This document shows, piece after piece, positions 6,201-8,971 of a stretch of 8,971 nt of DNA (the first letter of the stretch is position 1; the number at the start of each line of letters is the position of its first letter). The notes below the pieces were generated by a model. It was not told the origin of the DNA and ran no database searches. It worked only from the letters and a program-made list of their open reading frames with translations. This stretch comes from Candidatus Latescibacterota bacterium (GTDB lineage Bacteria; JAAXHH01; JABIQT01): NCBI GenBank assembly GCA_018667995.1, contig JABIQT010000733.1, positions 1 to 8,971 on the forward strand, given 5' to 3'. The position numbers and the translations under genes are program-made.

Positions 6201-6228
6201 TTGACAAATTCATTTTGTAATAAATATT
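6201..6228 (+). promoter_or_regulatory. Probable ispG promoter
   Basis: A perfect TTGACA (6201-6206), a 16-bp spacer and AATATT (6223-6228, 4 of 6) lie in an AT-rich gap between the FHA gene and ispG. The predicted start is near 6235, about 28 bp before the ATG. ispG therefore probably has its own promoter. Confidence 0.55.
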
Positions 6229-6250
6229 CAAATTTCATATTTGGTGGCAT

Positions 6251-6262
6251 AGGAGAAGGTGT
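6251..6262 (+). promoter_or_regulatory. Strong Shine-Dalgarno of ispG
   Basis: AGGAG (6251-6255) lies 7 nt before the ATG at 6263. This fixes the ispG start and shows that the host uses canonical ribosome binding, in contrast to the weak or absent sites of several neighbours. Confidence 0.8.
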
Positions 6263-7441
6263 ATGACAGATGTTGTATATCCACGACGGGTTACCCGGGA
6301 GGTGCGAATAGGGAGCATCGTTGTTGGAGGGTCTAATCCGATTGCGGTTCAATCGATGATTACGGAAAACACGCGGGATGTGGAATTATGTGTGGCCGCG
6401 GCCATCAAACTGCATGAAGCTGGTTGCGAGATCGTGCGTGTTACTACACCGACGCTTGCCGACGCAAAGTGCCTGGGACAGATGAAACAGATCCTTCGGG
6501 ATCGGAATATCGATATTCCACTTGTTGCTGACGTGCACCACCAGGGAACTCAGATTGCCCAGGAGGTGGCGAAACATGTGGACAAAGTACGGATCAATCC
6601 AGGCCTCTTCGTATTCCAACGAATTGCAGATTCGATCGACTATACCGAAGACGAAATGCGGCTCGCCCGGCAGGAAGTTGAGGACCAGCTACGACCCGTC
6701 ATCGAGGCCTGCAAGGTTCGCGATATTGCCATGCGAATTGGTGTCAACCATGGTTCTCTCTCGGATAGAATGACCGTGACATATGGCGATACCCCCGAGG
6801 GCATGGTGTCCTCCGCTCTGGAGTTCATCGACATCTGTGAGAAATACGACTATCACAATCTAATCATATCTCTCAAGGCATCGCGCGTACCTGTGATGCT
6901 CGAATCCAATCGTCTCATGGCAAATCGAATGAGTGATCTCGGGATGGACTATCCCCTTCACCTCGGCGTCACGGAGGCTGGTGATGGTGAATATGCGCGG
7001 ATTAAATCTACGACCGGAATCGGGACACTGCTGGCGGAGGGGATTGGCGACACCATTCGAGTATCACTCGCGGAAGACCCCGTGAATGAGATTCCGGTGT
7101 GCTATGATATCCTGCAGGCACTTGGACTACGTCGTACCAAGGTCGAGTTCATCGCTTGTCCATCGTGTGGGCGTACCAAATTCGACCTGACGAATGTACT
7201 CGCCGAAGTCAAGCAGGCTACAGGACACCTGGCGGGCCTCGACATCGCTGTCATGGGATGTATCGTAAATGGGCCCGGCGAAATGGCCGATGCTGACTAC
7301 GGTTATGTAGGGCGTGCGAACGGCATCATCTCACTCTATCGCGGCCATGAGTGCGTAACGATGAGCGTTCCTCAGGAAAGTGGGGTCGATGAGCTGGTAG
7401 ACCTCATCAAGCAGGACGGCCGCTGGGTTGATCCGGCCTGA
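6263..7441 (+). CDS. ispG: IspG, 4-hydroxy-3-methylbut-2-enyl-diphosphate synthase
   Basis: 392 residues, also called GcpE. This 4Fe-4S enzyme converts 2-C-methyl-D-erythritol 2,4-cyclodiphosphate to HMBPP, the next-to-last step of the MEP isoprenoid pathway, in the cytoplasm. The N-terminal TIM-barrel part contains [20 protein letters not shown] and [13 protein letters not shown], then [14 protein letters not shown] and [11 protein letters not shown]. The C-terminal cluster domain has Cys299 and Cys302 (CPSCGRT), Cys333 ([10 protein letters not shown]) and the conserved Glu340. Wording such as [30 protein letters not shown] and [16 protein letters not shown]-type segments matches the cyanobacterial/chloroplast subtype better than the E. 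coli one, and the length (about 400) fits that two-domain form. The start is fixed by a strong Shine-Dalgarno. The gene seems intact. Its last 35 bp overlap the 3' end of the convergent rlmA. Confidence 0.98.
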   Translation: MTDVVYPRRVTREVRIGSIVVGGSNPIAVQSMITENTRDVELCVAAAIKLHEAGCEIVRVTTPTLADAKCLGQMKQILRDRNIDIPLVADVHHQGTQIAQEVAKHVDKVRINPGLFVFQRIADSIDYTEDEMRLARQEVEDQLRPVIEACKVRDIAMRIGVNHGSLSDRMTVTYGDTPEGMVSSALEFIDICEKYDYHNLIISLKASRVPVMLESNRLMANRMSDLGMDYPLHLGVTEAGDGEYARIKSTTGIGTLLAEGIGDTIRVSLAEDPVNEIPVCYDILQALGLRRTKVEFIACPSCGRTKFDLTNVLAEVKQATGHLAGLDIAVMGCIVNGPGEMADADYGYVGRANGIISLYRGHECVTMSVPQESGVDELVDLIKQDGRWVDPA

Positions 7442-8312
7442 AAGTCAATACGCTGAAGTGTGCGGTTGCAAGGAGGCCATCGAGCCCGCGGATTCTTTCC
7501 TGGGCCTCCTTTGTGGAACGCCAGTATACCGGTATCATGCGGTAGAGGTCCCAGAGCGTATCCATGTTTAAGAGCATCTCAAACCGTACCGTCTGCTGAT
7601 CCATGAGATCAAAATTCGGCCGGAATTGGGCAATAGTCTCCTGTTCTTTAGCCCCTGTGTCTCTCGAGTCGGCCATGGCCAGCGCAGTTAGCTCCGCCAG
7701 GTGATGAGGGCCGGGTATGACCGTCACAAGTCGGCCTTCGGGCGCTATAACTCGGTGGAGAAGGTCGCTAAATCGAGGTGCAAAAACACTGAGTGCGAGG
7801 TCCACGGAACCGTTTCCGCACGGTATGTAGTCTGCGGCATTCGCCACGCACCAGCTCACGTCCTTGTAGCGCCGAGCAGCCATTCGGACAGCTTCCTTTG
7901 AGATATCGATTCCGAGCCTCTCCGTCAGAACATTCGGGTGGCGGTCGGTCAGGTGCGTTTGCATCCTATTCAGATAGTACCCCTCGCCGCATCCCACATC
8001 CAAAATAGACCACGGCCGCTGACTTTCACGAGAGTCGCTTGCAGCGTCGCTGGCAAGGCGTGACACGATCTGATTCAAACAGTCCGATAGAGGCGCATAC
8101 TGGTCAGTATCGAGAAAGCTGCGCCTGGAGACCAGCATCTCCCTCGAATCACCGGGCTGATTCTCCGACTTACGACTCGTTCTGTATAGATTAACGTATC
8201 CCTCCCGAGCGATGTCGAAAGAGTGCCGGTTTGGACAGGCGACAGCCACACGGGACCAGCTCATGGCTTCGTGGCAGACGGGGCACGTCAATGGAAACTG
8301 TATGGATTGCAT
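7407..8312 (-). CDS. rlmA: RlmA, 23S rRNA (guanine-N1)-methyltransferase
   Basis: 301 residues. The family methylates N1 of a guanine in hairpin 35 of 23S rRNA (G745 for RlmA-I, G748 for RlmA-II/TlrB) using SAM. The N-terminal zinc site is complete: Cys10, Cys13, Cys26 and His30 (CPVC, then CPNRHSFD). It is followed by the family hallmark AREGYVNL and PGDSREM...RRSFLD. SAM motif I is [12 protein letters not shown] (Asp105-Gly111), then GIDISKEAV, with a later PGPHHLAEL. The order matches E. coli RlmA. The ATG at 8312 is chosen because the zinc ribbon begins there as in E. coli; the frame stays open to 8486, but that extension lies inside the upstream gene and looks unrelated. The start lies 19 bp after the isochorismatase-family gene, with GGAG about 14 nt before it, suggesting an operon. 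Which guanine is modified cannot be told from sequence alone. Confidence 0.95.
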   Translation of the reverse strand: MQSIQFPLTCPVCHEAMSWSRVAVACPNRHSFDIAREGYVNLYRTSRKSENQPGDSREMLVSRRSFLDTDQYAPLSDCLNQIVSRLASDAASDSRESQRPWSILDVGCGEGYYLNRMQTHLTDRHPNVLTERLGIDISKEAVRMAARRYKDVSWCVANAADYIPCGNGSVDLALSVFAPRFSDLLHRVIAPEGRLVTVIPGPHHLAELTALAMADSRDTGAKEQETIAQFRPNFDLMDQQTVRFEMLLNMDTLWDLYRMIPVYWRSTKEAQERIRGLDGLLATAHFSVLTFRPDQPSGRPA

Positions 8313-8331
8313 GTGGTAGAGAAGATCTCCG

Positions 8332-8971
8332 CTAGAGAATGCCCAACACGTCATCCAGATCGAAAACATAGCCGTAGGCGAGGGCGACGCGCCAAAGGCC
8401 GATTTCCTTGCAAAGCTGTTCTTGGGCCGTCTCTCTGTTCTCGACAGCCGTGACTGCCTGACGAATGGCGGAACACATAACACCATACTTCTGCATATCC
8501 ACCATACCGCCGGGAGATACCAGGAGGCACCAGTTAATGGCGAAACCAGCGTATATCAGGTGGTTGACACCCGCATCTCGACAGAGTGCTGCCAGTTGAT
8601 GGCCATTCTCGGCAACGCCTTCTATACCGACCGGTACCGCCTCAGGCATGAAATCAAGACGGTCGAACCCCTTTTTGACGTCAGGCGAATTGTGAGAACC
8701 TGTGAATACATGTTCCGTTCGGAAGAGCCTCAGCGCATCGAGAGTGGAATCAGTGTCGATCGGCTGAGCGGGTTCGGGTTCGGGCCCAGCAAGTTCACGT
8801 GCCCTCCGAAATCCGGGATAGTCTGCATAGTAATCGCCGCCACCCACCACATGAAATAACGGATAGGAAGACGATCTTACGGCAGACAACAACTCAGGAA
8901 AGACAGTCTGGCTGATATGGCGGGCTCGGGGAATGTACTCCACCGCGCGGTGCCACCCCGGGAATTCATCC
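8332..8971 (-). CDS. Isochorismatase-family cysteine hydrolase (5' end outside the window)
   Basis: At least 212 residues; the frame stays open to the window edge (reading EFPGWHRAVEYIP), so the GTG at 8943 is probably internal and the gene is partial. The segment HLIYAGFAINWCLLVSPGGM carries the expected nucleophilic cysteine (bases 8527-8529) in the position and context of isochorismatase-like hydrolases. Just after it is the helix with GVMCSAIRQAVTAVENRETA, as in that fold. Family members hydrolyse amides, ureas or enol ethers (nicotinamidase, isochorismatase, carbamoylases, others); the substrate here cannot be assigned. The catalytic Asp and Lys expected in the N-terminal half are not identified with confidence. 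No signal peptide can be judged because the start is missing. It is followed 19 bp later by rlmA on the same strand. Confidence 0.85.
   Translation of the reverse strand, partial: DEFPGWHRAVEYIPRARHISQTVFPELLSAVRSSSYPLFHVVGGGDYYADYPGFRRARELAGPEPEPAQPIDTDSTLDALRLFRTEHVFTGSHNSPDVKKGFDRLDFMPEAVPVGIEGVAENGHQLAALCRDAGVNHLIYAGFAINWCLLVSPGGMVDMQKYGVMCSAIRQAVTAVENRETAQEQLCKEIGLWRVALAYGYVFDLDDVLGIL

Noticed and set aside
8313-8486. Longer start for rlmA at 8486
   Set aside because: It would overlap the isochorismatase-family gene in another frame, and the added residues have no counterpart in RlmA, which begins just before the CPVC zinc motif.

Overview
The window is about 9 kb of bacterial chromosome with mixed gene orientation. 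It has moderate GC, sigma70-type promoters with intact TTGACA boxes, and one strong Shine-Dalgarno (before ispG). Other genes (the large ATPase, the first zinc-ribbon gene) have no visible one. IspG is of the cyanobacterial/plastid-like subtype and the 324-residue orphan belongs to a conserved uncharacterised family. Together these suggest a Gram-negative-like, possibly uncultivated lineage, but the taxonomy cannot be fixed from this sequence. No rRNA, tRNA, CRISPR array or insertion sequence was found.

Left part (1-3877, plus strand): the 3' end of an unrecognised gene is followed, 42 bp later, by a 1192-residue protein. That protein joins an N-terminal Lon-type (S16) serine-lysine protease domain to a STAND-like AAA_16 ATPase module and about eight C-terminal TPR repeats. 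This is the layout of a sensor/switch/effector protein of the bacterial immunity or signalling type, with a protease in the effector position. It is the most interesting object in the window.

Middle part (3890-5438): the minus strand carries a 47-residue very acidic peptide gene, an intrinsic terminator, and a 324-residue conserved protein of unknown function (LIC_10091-like). The last converges on the large ATPase with a 12 bp gap. The 347 bp gene-free stretch 5092-5438 holds two perfect TGTGA-N6-TCACA palindromes. One fills the spacer of a minus-strand promoter, so this is probably an operator region for a CRP/FNR-family regulator. The same stretch holds a plus-strand promoter for the next gene pair.

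Right part (5439-8971): two overlapping small plus-strand genes encode a zinc-ribbon/TPR-like protein and a zinc-ribbon/FHA protein. ispG (isoprenoid MEP pathway) follows with its own promoter. Convergent to it, on the minus strand, an isochorismatase-family hydrolase (cut by the window edge) and rlmA (23S rRNA guanine-N1 methyltransferase) form a tight pair. The 3' ends of rlmA and ispG overlap by 35 bp.
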